From RXIX01 sp003989075 (lineage in GTDB: Bacteria; Pseudomonadota; Gammaproteobacteria; Competibacterales; Competibacteraceae), in the NCBI GenBank assembly GCA_029780415.1, contig JAKOYN010000073.1:1-39623 (forward strand): DNA of 39,623 nt. Reading direction: 5' to 3'. Positions 1-9,600 of the stretch are shown piece by piece. Position 1 is the stretch's first letter. Each line of letters starts with the position of its first letter. The position numbers were made by a program, and so were the translations under genes. Under the pieces are notes generated by a model. It was not told where the DNA came from, ran no database searches, and saw only the letters and a program-made list of their open reading frames with translations.

Positions 1-339
1 GGTAACGCTCAGCGGCAGCAGGGCGATAATGGTCGCTGCCGCTGCACTGGAGGTGAAACGCAGGGCATGGGTTTCACATAGAAAGTACAGGACCGGCTCG
101 AACAGCGCCATCAGCAGCAGCCATTTCCAGTCGCCGGGACGGTAGCGCAGCGGACCAAAGTAGCGGCGCAGGCTCAGGAAAACGACACTGGCGATCAGCA
201 GTCGGGCGAAAGTCACCAGCAGCGGGTCATACACCGCGACCGCCAGTTTCATGGCCGCAAAGGAACTGCCCCAGATCAGCATGGCGACCAGCAGCAGGAT
301 TACGGAATATTGCAAAACGGGCCTGGTTTTCATGGGCAT
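1..339 (-). CDS. DMT/EamA-family transporter, N-terminal part (cut by window edge)
   Basis: Reading the minus strand from the ATG at 339 gives 113 open codons running off the left edge of the window. The protein begins MPMKTRPVLQYSVILL and has a first membrane helix containing the LIWGSSFAAMK signature typical of EamA/DMT permeases (inner-membrane drug/metabolite exporters with ten helices). A second helix with VTFARLLIASVVFLSLRR and a third before the HALRFTSSAAAA segment follow, in the family's usual order. A second ATG at 333 is an equally possible start; neither has a clear Shine-Dalgarno. The substrate cannot be told. Family assignment is fairly sure because the helix-1 and helix-3 signatures match; everything beyond helix 4 lies outside the window. 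Confidence 0.8.
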   Translation of the reverse strand, partial: MPMKTRPVLQYSVILLLVAMLIWGSSFAAMKLAVAVYDPLLVTFARLLIASVVFLSLRRYFGPLRYRPGDWKWLLLMALFEPVLYFLCETHALRFTSSAAAATIIALLPLSVT

Positions 340-564
340 GGACAGGGTGGAGACCGGCTACTGGGAAAGGCGCCGATTCTAGCGCGGTTTTGTCCCACCA
401 GCCGATCCGGATGCGATAGGCCGCGTCCAGCCTGCCGCGTCCATGTTAGAATCGTCTCCGATTTTATTTTTATTATGGTGGCGCTTGCCGCCATCGTAGC
501 CGGCCAGCCTTGCTGACCCTGTTCTCCCATACTGGGACCATGACCACCGGCCTCACCGGCCCTT
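340..564. other. Divergent intergenic region between the DMT gene and the PstS-like gene
   Basis: This 225-base gap separates two divergently read genes, so promoters for both should lie here. A T-rich run at about 458-478 is the only AT-rich patch. No convincing -35/-10 pair, tRNA or hairpin with a T-run is seen. Short open frames crossing it lack ribosome-binding sites and family signatures. Confidence 0.4.
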
Positions 565-1098
565 GTGCAGCTTTTCAGGCCAAACGGATCTGTTGTGCTC
601 GTAAAAAAACAACACGCGCGCGATGCACACGGGAATTCCGCGCCCACAGGCTCGGATCCAGGCTCTGGCTATACGCGTCGGTGGTGCCTGAATGCATGCC
701 TGGCCATGCTGATCCTGACTCTGGAGCTTCCTGCACTGCCCGCTCAGGAACTGATCGCCAATCCGGCATTGCCGAGCGCGCCAGTGGATCGCAACCAGTT
801 GCGGCTGTATTTCACCCTGCGCCTGAAGCTCTGGGATAACCGCATCCCCCTGACGGTATTCGTCCTGCCAGATGATCATCCCCTGCATGAGCAATTCGCC
901 AAGAGCGTCCTTGGCCTGTTTCCCTACCAGTTGCGGCAGGTCTGGGACCGCCAGTTATTCTCCGGAACCGGGCAGACACCGATCACCGTCAACAGTGAAC
1001 AGGACATGATCGAGCGGGTCGCAAACACGCCTGGAGCGATCGGCTATGCCGCATCCGGAGTCTCTCATCCACAGGTGCAGACCCTGGAGATCCGTTGA
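565..1098 (+). CDS. PstS-like periplasmic phosphate-binding-type protein, short form
   Basis: The frame encodes up to 177 residues from a GTG at 565. The mature part contains VFVLPDDHPLHEQF, then FPYQLRQVWDRQLFSG, then a closing GAIGYA segment. This is the usual signature of short PstS-like substrate-binding proteins of about 150 residues that lack full transporter neighbours. A hydrophobic stretch ending LPALPA, before QELIANP, is the probable signal peptide, so the true start probably lies nearer to it; the upstream 30 or so residues are polar and doubtful, and no Shine-Dalgarno decides the start. It ends one base before the next gene and is clearly cotranscribed with the barrel protein and the GGDEF-EAL enzyme. 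No PstABC genes are present, so a sensory role rather than uptake is likely. That role is inference. Confidence 0.7.
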   Translation: MQLFRPNGSVVLVKKQHARDAHGNSAPTGSDPGSGYTRRWCLNACLAMLILTLELPALPAQELIANPALPSAPVDRNQLRLYFTLRLKLWDNRIPLTVFVLPDDHPLHEQFAKSVLGLFPYQLRQVWDRQLFSGTGQTPITVNSEQDMIERVANTPGAIGYAASGVSHPQVQTLEIR

Positions 1099-1099
1099 C

Positions 1100-2302
1100 A
1101 TGCGCACCGGATCAATCCTGTTAACCATCATCCTGCTGTTCGTGCTCGATCTGGGCAGCGCGCGCGCCGATGAAGCTTCTTGGCTGGATACCCTGCAAGT
1201 GCATGGTTTCGCCAGCCAGGCCGCCGTGCAAACCAGCGATAATCATTTTTTCGGTGACAGCGACGATCAGTTCTCGCTGGACTTCACCGAACTGGGTATC
1301 AACGCCTCGCTGCAGCCGCAACCCTGGCTGCTGCTGTCTGGCCAATTGCTGTCGCGGCGCGCCGGCGAGATGTACGATGGCAGCCCGACTGTTGACTATG
1401 CGCTGGCCGATATCACCTTCGCCGCCACCCCTGATTACCTGCTGGATTTGCGCATTGGGCGCATCAAGAATCCGCTCGGACTGTACAACGAAACCCGCGA
1501 TGTGCCCTTCACCCATCCGGGCATCTTCCTGCCCCAGGTGGTCTATTACGACCGGGTGCGCAACCTGATGCTCGCCTCCGATGGCATGATGCTCCATGGC
1601 GAGCTGTATGGTGATACCGGCACGTTTACATTCACCCTTGGCGGCGGCCAGTCCGTCATGGACGAAAATGTCGAGTGGACCTACCTCGGCTATGACTTCG
1701 ACGGCGAACTGAAACCGGATGGCAATACCGGGATTGCCAGCTTCTGGTACACGCTGCCGGGCGATCAACTCAAATTCGGCCTGAGCGGCGCGGCCTTGTC
1801 CATGCATTTCAACCCCGGCCCGTATTCGCCACTCAGTAATGGCACCACTGAACTCCTCTATTGGATCGCCTCCATCCAGTACGACGCCGAAGACTGGACC
1901 CTGTCGGCCGAGTACGCCAGCGAACCACTCGAATGGCGTGACTATGGCCCCTTTTTCATGAATCGCAAGGTTACCACCGAGGGCTATTACCTGCAGGGAC
2001 TCTACCGGATCCGTCCCGATATCCAACTGATGCTGCGCTACGAGGAAGGCTTTGCCGACCGCAATAACCGCGCGGGCACGCCACCACCAGGCGTTACTGC
2101 GGGCCTGTTGCCACCTTACGCCAACTTCTCCAAGATCTGGACCACGGGGCTGCGCTGGGACATTGACCGCAACTGGATGCTGCGCGTCGAGTACCAGCGC
2201 CACCACGGAACCTTCGTGCTATCGCCCCGGGAAAATCTCGATCCTGGCCAGTTGCGCGAGGATTGGGATCTATTCGCCATCCAGGCCGCGTTTCGTTTCT
2301 AA
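1100..2302 (+). CDS. Outer-membrane beta-barrel (porin-like) protein
   Basis: The 400-residue product starts at the ATG at 1100, one base after the previous stop. The start is supported by a textbook signal peptide, MRTGSILLTIILLFVLDLG followed by SARA, with cleavage before DEASWLD. The mature protein opens with a LQVHGFASQAA strand, typical of porin-like barrels, and continues as alternating strands (DYLLDLRIGRIKNPLGLYNE and similar). It ends in FAIQAAFRF, a terminal-Phe barrel signal for BAM insertion. It resembles outer-membrane proteins often found beside a PstS-like protein and a diguanylate cyclase. Its transported substrate, if any, is unknown. It lies 11 bases before the GGDEF-EAL gene, giving a three-gene unit that spans outer membrane, periplasm and inner membrane. 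Confidence 0.75.
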   Translation: MRTGSILLTIILLFVLDLGSARADEASWLDTLQVHGFASQAAVQTSDNHFFGDSDDQFSLDFTELGINASLQPQPWLLLSGQLLSRRAGEMYDGSPTVDYALADITFAATPDYLLDLRIGRIKNPLGLYNETRDVPFTHPGIFLPQVVYYDRVRNLMLASDGMMLHGELYGDTGTFTFTLGGGQSVMDENVEWTYLGYDFDGELKPDGNTGIASFWYTLPGDQLKFGLSGAALSMHFNPGPYSPLSNGTTELLYWIASIQYDAEDWTLSAEYASEPLEWRDYGPFFMNRKVTTEGYYLQGLYRIRPDIQLMLRYEEGFADRNNRAGTPPPGVTAGLLPPYANFSKIWTTGLRWDIDRNWMLRVEYQRHHGTFVLSPRENLDPGQLREDWDLFAIQAAFRF

Positions 2303-2313
2303 AAGGCAGCGCC

Positions 2314-4725
2314 ATGGACCTGCATCGTCCGTTATCTTCGCCGGTGCGCTATCTGAGCCTGCGCTGGAAGACGCTGATCCTGCTCAGCGTCGTGCTGGTG
2401 CTGGTCAATACCGCGCTGGCGCTGCTGGCCTACCGGCAATCAGCGCGGCAGTTCAATCAGCAGCAGGCGCAACTGCGCGAGCAGCACATCCGCCAGTTTC
2501 GTTCCCTGTTCGATGAGGGCTATCGGCAGATGTCGCGGCTGGCCAACATCGTGCCACTGCTGGGCTCCTATCATCCAGCCCCGGATCTCAATGCCCGCCT
2601 GCGCCAGGCAGTAGGCGCCAACGGCTATATGCTCGATCTGGAATGGGATATCCGCTCGGTGCACTGGCTCCCGGCCACCGGCCAGCTCACCCTGCTGTGG
2701 CCACCTGAAGCGCCGCCGCTGCCGATCACAGTCGCTGAGCAATTGCGCGCGGCGACCGAGCACACCACCACTCTGCTGTCCTGTGACGAGGACTGTCGCC
2801 AATATTTGGCTTCGCCCCTGCTCTGGGAAAGCCATTTTGCCGGTACCCTGCTCCTCAGCCGCTCACTGGCCGATATGCTGCTGGCCTTCCAGGCGCTGAC
2901 GGGTGTCGATGTTGCCATAGTCAATACCCAGATTGCCGCCACCCGACCCGCGCCGGCGGACTGGATGCAGCGCCGCTTCCCAGCCGTCACACATCGTGAA
3001 CAACTGCAACTGATTCTGGTAGAGACTGGACTGACCCAGCAGCTACTCGCGCCCGGTGATAGCCCGCACTGGGTGACCGTCGGCGCGCAGACCTTTGAGC
3101 TGTCGCGCCTCGCTACCCTGGCGACCGGCGTCGATGCCCTGGCCATCACTGAAGTCACCGCCCAGCGTCAGGCTATCGCCCAGGCAACCCGCAACAGCTT
3201 CCTGATCGGCCTGCTCGGGCTGGCGCTCTCGGAAACCCTGCTGCTGCTGCTGCTGCGCAAACCGCTATCCCGGCTGCGCCGCCTGGCCGAACTGCTGCCG
3301 CTGCTCGCTGAAAACCGCCATGTCGAACTGCGCACCCGGCTGCCGCTGCTGGGCCGTTCGCCCCTGCATCGGGACGAAATGGACCTGCTGGTCGATACGG
3401 TTGGCAATCTGACCACGCGCATGCAACAGCTCCAGCAAGACCGCGAAGAGGCCGAAAGCCGCCTGCTGTGGCTGGCCGATCACGACCCGCTGACCACGCT
3501 GGCCAACCGCCGGCGCTTCAACGACGATTTCAGCCGGGTGATTGATCAGGCCCTGCGCTATAACCACTCGGGCGCGCTGCTGTTTTTCGATCTCGACCAG
3601 TTCAAGGATGTCAACGACCTCAGCGGTCACAGTATCGGCGACCAACTGCTGATCCAGATCGCCAGCCAGCTGCAGCAGATCGTGCGCAAAAGCGACCTGC
3701 TAGCGCGCTTTGGCGGCGACGAATTCGCGCTGGCCATCCCGGAATCGAGCGTCGAGCAGGCCATCGTCACTGCCGAGCGCGTGCAGGAGGCGGTGCGCGC
3801 CATCGTGCTGCACAGCCACGGCCGGCGGCATCAGGTATCCGCGAGCATCGGCATCGCCCTGTTTCCGCTCCACGGTGAACAGCCTCAGCAGGTACTGGCC
3901 AACGCCGATCTGGCCATGTACCAGGCCAAGGCCAAGGGCCGTGGCGTCTGGCACCTGTTCTCCGACGATGAACAGGCCCGCGAGCAGGCCGCCAGCCGCG
4001 TGCTGTGGAAACAGAAAATCGCCGATGCCCTGGCCGAGAACCGCTTCGAGTTGTACGGCCAGCCGATCCTGCACATCCCCACTCAACGCGTGACCCGCAT
4101 GGAGGTGCTGCTGCGGATGCGCGAAACCGATGGCACACTGGTCTATCCTGACCGTTTCATCCCAATCGCCGAGCATACCGGCCAGATTAGGGCCATCGAT
4201 CACTGGGTGCTGGCGCGGGCGATCGCCTTGATGCATGAGCAGCCGGAACTCTGCCTGTCGGTCAACCTGTCCGCCGGCGCTCTGGAAGATCCCTCGCTGC
4301 TGCCAGACATTGAGGCCCAGTTGCGTGACCAGAACATCGTCGCGGCGCGGGTGACCTTTGAAATCACCGAAACCGTCGCCATCAACAACCTGCAGGACGC
4401 CATCCGGCTGATGCACAGCATTCGTCAACTCGGCTGCCGCTTTGCCCTGGACGATTTCGGCAGCGGTTTTGCCTCCTATGCCTATCTACGGCAGTTACCG
4501 ATCGACGATGTAAAAATCGACGGAACCTTCATTCGCGAACTGGCGGCAAACCGCGAAGACCAGATCTTCGTTAAGTCGATCACCGACATTGCCCACGGCA
4601 TGGGCAAGCGGGTCGTCGCCGAGTTTGTTGAGAACGAAGAGATTCTGCGCATCCTCGGCGAAATCGGCGTCGACTACGCTCAGGGCTACCACATTGGCCG
4701 ACCGGCACCGCTGCCAGCGGCCTGA
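2314..4725 (+). CDS. Membrane-anchored GGDEF-EAL cyclic-di-GMP enzyme
   Basis: The 803-residue protein should make and/or break cyclic-di-GMP. Start is the ATG at 2314 after AAAAGGCAG; an in-frame start 51 bases earlier would overlap the porin-like gene. Order: transmembrane helix at about residues 15-40, periplasmic sensor of about 250 residues, second helix near 290-315 followed by a HAMP-like linker, GGDEF domain with intact GGDEF at 467-471, and EAL domain. The EAL signature reads EVL (597-599): the metal-binding Glu is kept and the Ala is changed. Other catalytic features are intact: NLS in SVNLSAG, the Glu in FEITET, DDFGSG at 713-718, the Lys in VKIDG and the Glu in AEFVE. Both domains may therefore be active. 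The periplasmic domain probably reads the PstS-like neighbour; this is inference. Confidence 0.93.
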   Translation: MDLHRPLSSPVRYLSLRWKTLILLSVVLVLVNTALALLAYRQSARQFNQQQAQLREQHIRQFRSLFDEGYRQMSRLANIVPLLGSYHPAPDLNARLRQAVGANGYMLDLEWDIRSVHWLPATGQLTLLWPPEAPPLPITVAEQLRAATEHTTTLLSCDEDCRQYLASPLLWESHFAGTLLLSRSLADMLLAFQALTGVDVAIVNTQIAATRPAPADWMQRRFPAVTHREQLQLILVETGLTQQLLAPGDSPHWVTVGAQTFELSRLATLATGVDALAITEVTAQRQAIAQATRNSFLIGLLGLALSETLLLLLLRKPLSRLRRLAELLPLLAENRHVELRTRLPLLGRSPLHRDEMDLLVDTVGNLTTRMQQLQQDREEAESRLLWLADHDPLTTLANRRRFNDDFSRVIDQALRYNHSGALLFFDLDQFKDVNDLSGHSIGDQLLIQIASQLQQIVRKSDLLARFGGDEFALAIPESSVEQAIVTAERVQEAVRAIVLHSHGRRHQVSASIGIALFPLHGEQPQQVLANADLAMYQAKAKGRGVWHLFSDDEQAREQAASRVLWKQKIADALAENRFELYGQPILHIPTQRVTRMEVLLRMRETDGTLVYPDRFIPIAEHTGQIRAIDHWVLARAIALMHEQPELCLSVNLSAGALEDPSLLPDIEAQLRDQNIVAARVTFEITETVAINNLQDAIRLMHSIRQLGCRFALDDFGSGFASYAYLRQLPIDDVKIDGTFIRELAANREDQIFVKSITDIAHGMGKRVVAEFVENEEILRILGEIGVDYAQGYHIGRPAPLPAA

Positions 4726-4728
4726 GGT

Positions 4729-6507
4729 TCACGGTGCCCTAGCCGGCGCAGGCGGCGGACTGCCGGCCGTCTGACCCAAACCACGCGCCACGGTGCTGTT
4801 GCCGAGGAAACCGAAGATCGCCGCCGCCGCTGGCAGCGAGTTATTCGCTTCGCTGCCCTCGACCAGCACATTTGGTACTTTCACCGCCTCGGGATGGGCG
4901 GCGATAAAGGCCAGCACGTCCTTGACCATCGCCAACTGATAGGTCAGTTCGCGGCCGAGCACACCGGCCTGCGCCTGCTGGCCAGCGGCGATTTCCTGCA
5001 GGCGCAGCTTTTCACCTTCACCACGCAATTGCGCTGCAGTGCGATCCTGCTTGGCCACCTCGACCTGAATTTCGGCGCGCACCAGTTCTGACTGCTGCTC
5101 GGCGGTGGAGCGGGCCTTTTCGGTCTTGATGCGCTCTTCCTGCGCCTGCTGCTCCTTCTGGAAGGTCGTGGTCATCTGCTGCGCCAACTGCTCGCGCTTG
5201 CGAGCCAGCAGCAGTTCCGGCGGCAGCGCCGGATCGCCAAAGCGCACCTCACGCACTGAGACACCCGCGTTGCGTGCCTCGGGAATCAGGGCTTCCAGCA
5301 CTGCCTGCTCCAGTTGCGGCCGCTTGTCCTGCAGATCCAGCACCCGATGCACGCTCTGAGTGACATCGCCGCCCCGGGCATCGACCGGCGCCACATAGGA
5401 ACCGGTGACGTTGCGCACGATGCTGCGCACCGTCGGAGTCATGATCTTGTCCTCGACCGCCTGCAGATCACCGACCGAGGCGACCACAAAAGGCGCATCC
5501 TCCGGCGTTACTTGGGCCAGCACGCGCAGATCCTGCGGAATTTCCCAGCCTTCGACCCGCAGCAGCACGGCGTTATCAGCGGCATTCTGGGGTGTCACCA
5601 CATCCTCGCGCTCGGCGGTCTGTTCGATCTGGCCATTCTGGTTCAGAGTCAGATTGATGCGCCGTTTGACGTAGCCGCCCTGGTATTGCCAGGTCTGGAT
5701 GCGGGTATCAACCAGCGCCACTTCATAGGCACGCTTGTTAAGGTAATAGGTACCCGGCAGCAGCGGCTCGCTCCACACCCCGCGACAGCCACGCGGCACC
5801 AGGGGCACCGACAGCTTTTCGGTGCGCTCATCGTGGATCGGCTGGCAATTCTCGGCCGGAATCTCGCGGACGTTGGATTTGATCACCGCGACAAAGCCGG
5901 CCGGCACCGAGGTCGCGCGCAGTGGCTCACCCTTGGCCTGCACCTCAAACAGATACTGATTGAGGCGATAGCGCCCGGGCTTGAGCACCGTCAATTGCGG
6001 TCCCTTCTGCCCCTGACCCTGGTTGAGGAAAAAGTCGGCATCGAGCATGCGCTGCTCGTCACGCCAGGCATCGGCGAGAAACTGATCCGGGCGCAGCGGC
6101 AATCCATCACGCGCGACCAGATAGCCGTAGTGGCCCTCGGGCACCTCGGTCACCGGCAACTGCTCGACTTCATAGAGCAGATTCAGCAGCGGCTTGAAAT
6201 TAAAGCCGGGACCAAGGATTTCCGCCTGCGGGCCAGCCTCGCCGGACATGGCGATGATATGACCCGATGGCAACTGCTTAACGCCATAGATCAGCTTCAG
6301 ATGGCCGACCTTGTCCTGATCGATGATGACAAAGGAGGTCGCCAGCACCATGAACACCGCCGCCAGCGATAGCGCGACGCGGATTCCGCTGCGCAGCCAG
6401 CCGAGGGTGATAGGCTGGCCACCGCGCGTGGTTCTGGTTTCGGGAATAAAGCGCGGTATGAAAATCGCGCCGAGTATAAACAGCAAAATCAGCAGCAGAA
6501 GGGTCAT
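4729..6507 (-). CDS. SPFH/Band-7 (flotillin- or prohibitin-like) membrane protein
   Basis: The 592-residue protein has two N-terminal membrane helices (about 2-19 and 43-62), then a long region of SPFH type with VSVREVRFGDPALPPELL near the end of the fold. A Gln/Glu-rich helical segment (about 430-520, with KREQLAQQMTTTFQKEQQAQ) follows, typical of flotillin/prohibitin oligomerisation regions, and the C-terminus is hydrophobic and Pro/Ala-rich. Such proteins form membrane microdomain scaffolds or protease-regulating rings. The start at 6507 is supported by GAGAGG about 8 bases upstream on the minus strand. The gene ends 3 bases from the convergent GGDEF-EAL gene and is divergent from the oxoprolinase gene. 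No NfeD partner is present, so the exact subfamily is uncertain. Confidence 0.85.
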   Translation of the reverse strand: MTLLLLILLFILGAIFIPRFIPETRTTRGGQPITLGWLRSGIRVALSLAAVFMVLATSFVIIDQDKVGHLKLIYGVKQLPSGHIIAMSGEAGPQAEILGPGFNFKPLLNLLYEVEQLPVTEVPEGHYGYLVARDGLPLRPDQFLADAWRDEQRMLDADFFLNQGQGQKGPQLTVLKPGRYRLNQYLFEVQAKGEPLRATSVPAGFVAVIKSNVREIPAENCQPIHDERTEKLSVPLVPRGCRGVWSEPLLPGTYYLNKRAYEVALVDTRIQTWQYQGGYVKRRINLTLNQNGQIEQTAEREDVVTPQNAADNAVLLRVEGWEIPQDLRVLAQVTPEDAPFVVASVGDLQAVEDKIMTPTVRSIVRNVTGSYVAPVDARGGDVTQSVHRVLDLQDKRPQLEQAVLEALIPEARNAGVSVREVRFGDPALPPELLLARKREQLAQQMTTTFQKEQQAQEERIKTEKARSTAEQQSELVRAEIQVEVAKQDRTAAQLRGEGEKLRLQEIAAGQQAQAGVLGRELTYQLAMVKDVLAFIAAHPEAVKVPNVLVEGSEANNSLPAAAAIFGFLGNSTVARGLGQTAGSPPPAPARAP

Positions 6508-6600
6508 GGACAGCCTCTCACGGTTCGCCGCAGCGAGTCGCTGTTCAGCGTTGCAGGGATTGGTTAGAGTCTAGCGCCTGTTCCATGATCTGATACTGCG

Positions 6601-9600
6601 ATGCCCGACCTTCCCGTGCCCACGCTTGCCGACCCGTCCCGCTGGCAGTTCTGGATTGACCGTGGCGGTACCTTCACCGATATCGTCGCCCGCCGCCCCG
6701 ATGGCCAACTGGTGACGCATAAGCTGCTCTCGGACAATCCCGGGCATTATGCCGATGCGGCCCTGCACGGGATTCGCCAGTTGCTCGGCCTGTCCCGGGA
6801 CCAGCCAATTCCCGCCGAACGCATCGCGGCGGTGAAAATGGGCACTACCGTCGCCACCAATGCCCTTTTGGAACGCAAGGGTGACCGTACTCTGCTGCTC
6901 ATTACCCAGGGCTTTCGCGACGCTCTGCGCATCGGCTATCAGAATCGGCCCAGGCTGTTCGCCCGCCATATCGTGCTGCCGGAATTGCTGTACGAGCGGG
7001 TCGCGGAAGTGAACGAGCGGGTCGCGGCGCACGGCGACATCATCATCCCCTTCGATGCCGACAGCACCCGCGCGGCGCTGATCGACGCTTACCAGGCCGG
7101 TATCCGCGCCGTAGCCATCGTGTTCCTGCACGGCTATCGCTACCCGGATCACGAGCGGCGCGCGGCAGAACTGGCGCGCGCCATTGGCTTCAGCCAGATT
7201 TCAATCTCGCATCAGGTCAGTCCGCTGATGAAGCTGGTCGGGCGCGGCGACACCACCGTAGTGGACGCTTATCTATCGCCGATCCTGCGCCGCTACGTTG
7301 ACCGGGTGAGCGCCGAACTGGGCAACGCGCGCCTGCTGTTCATGCAGTCCAATGGTGGTCTGGCCGATGCCCGCCATTTCCAGGGCAAGGACAGCGTTCT
7401 GTCCGGCCCGGCCGGTGGCATCGTTGGCGCCGCCCGCAGCACGGCCCGCGCCGGCTTCGACCGGATCATCACCTTCGACATGGGCGGTACATCCACCGAT
7501 GTCGCCCACTACGCCGGCGCATACGAACGCGCCTTCGAAACCCTGGTCGCTGGCGTGCGGCTGCATGCACCGATGCTGCATATCCATACCGTAGCGGCGG
7601 GCGGTGGCTCGATCTGCCGCTTTGACGGCAGCCGGCTGCGGGTTGGACCGGAATCCGCCGGCGCCCATCCCGGTCCGGCCTGCTACCGGCGCGGTGGGCC
7701 GCTGACCGTGACCGACTGCAACCTGCTTCTCGGGCGGATTCAGCCGGCATTCTTCCCGCGCGTGTTCGGTGCCACTCAGGATCAGGCCCTGGACCGGGCA
7801 ACGGTCATCGACCGGTTTGCAGCGCTGGTCGCCAGAATTCAGGCCGCAACCGGAACGCTGCATACGCCAACGGCACTGGCCGAGGGCTTCCTGAATATCG
7901 CCATCGAAAACATGGCGAATGCCATCAAGCAGATTTCCACCCAGCGCGGTTATGACGTGACCGAATACACCCTGTGCTGCTTTGGCGGTGCCGGCGGCCA
8001 GCATGCCTGCGCGGTGGCCGATGCGCTGGGCATGTCGAGCGTCTTCATTCATCCCTTTGCCGGGGTGTTGTCGGCCTATGGCATGGGGCTGGCCGACGCC
8101 CGGCTGTTGCGGGAACAGGCGATCGAAGCGCCGCTGAGCGCCGCACTTTTGCCAACCCTGGAAAGGGTATTCGCCAAACTGGAACAGGCCGGCCGGACGG
8201 AAATGGCAGCGCAGGACATTCCCGCCGCGCACATCCGCAGCGCCCGTACCGTTCGCCTGCGCTACGCCAACAGCGATAGCGCTCTGAGCATCACCGCCGA
8301 TGAGCTGAGCACCCTGCAGGCACGCTTTGAAAGCGCTCACCGGCAGCGCTATGGTTTTCTCATGCCGGACAAGGCATTGATCGTACAGGCAGCGCTGCTT
8401 GAGGTGATCGGCGGTGGCTTCGATATCGGCCACGCCGATGCGCCTGAACCGGCTGGCCCTGTGCCAGAATCCAAGGCGGCATCATCAACCCCGCAACCCA
8501 TCACAACGGTCCCGGTGCATATTGCGGGTCGCGACCATGATGCGCCCCTGTACCGGCGTGACCAGTTGCGCCCCGGCGATCGCATCCCCGGTCCCGCCAT
8601 CCTGAGTGAAACCGGCGCTACGACGCTGATCGAACCCGGCTGGCAGGCCGACATCACGGCGCGGCACGATCTGGTGCTGACGCGGCATGAACCCCTCGCT
8701 CGACGGGTAGCGGTCGGGACTGCAGCGGATCCTATTTTGCTGGAGGTGTTCAACAACCGGTTCATGGCCATCGCCGAACAGATGGGCGTGACCCTGGCCA
8801 ATACCGCGCATTCGGTCAACATCAAGGAACGGCTGGATTTTTCCTGCGCGCTGTTCGACCAGAACGGTCAATTGATCGCCAACGCCCCGCATATTCCGGT
8901 GCATCTTGGTTCGATGGGCGAAGCGGTGCAGGCACTCATTCAGGCACAGGGCGACCGGTTCCTGCCCGGCGACGTCTACGCCAGCAACGCGCCCTACAGC
9001 GGCGGGACGCATCTGCCGGACATCACGGTCATCACCCCGGTTTTCGATGCAGAAGGGGAACAGGTTCTGTTCTACGTCGCCTCGCGCGGCCATCACGCCG
9101 ACATCGGCGGCATTTCGCCCGGCTCGATGCCGCCGGACAGCGTCAGCATCGATCAGGAAGGCGTGTTACTGGACAATTTTCCACTGGTGACAGGCGGACG
9201 GTTCTGCGAGCGGGAACTGCTCGAACAGTTGAACCGTGGCCCCTGGCCGGCTCGCAACCCGCAGCAAAATCTCGCTGACCTGCAGGCCCAGATTGCCGCC
9301 AACGGCAAGGGTGTGCAGGAACTGCAGCACATGGTGGCACAGTTTGGATTACCGGTGGTCCACGCCTACATGGGCCACGTCCAGGATAACGCCGCCGAAC
9401 AGGTACGCCGGGCGCTGGACCGGCTGCAGGAGGGTAAGTTCACCTACGAGATGGACAACGGCGCGGCTATCCGGGTCGCTATCACACTGGATCGGGAACG
9501 CCGCTCGGCCCGGATCGACTTCACCGGCACCTCGCCGCAACAGGCCAGCAATTTCAATGCACCGCGCGCGGTAGGTCTGGCGGCGGTGCTGTACGTGTTC

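Noticed and set aside
1121..2206. Minus-strand frame (361 codons) opposite the porin-like gene
   Set aside because: Shadow; the plus strand has the signal peptide and terminal Phe barrel.
5314..6372. Plus-strand frame (352 codons) opposite the SPFH gene
   Set aside because: Shadow frame; the minus strand has signal-like helices, ribosome-binding site and SPFH features.
7273..8433. Minus-strand frame (386 codons) opposite the oxoprolinase gene
   Set aside because: Shadow of the oxoprolinase; no start site or domain.
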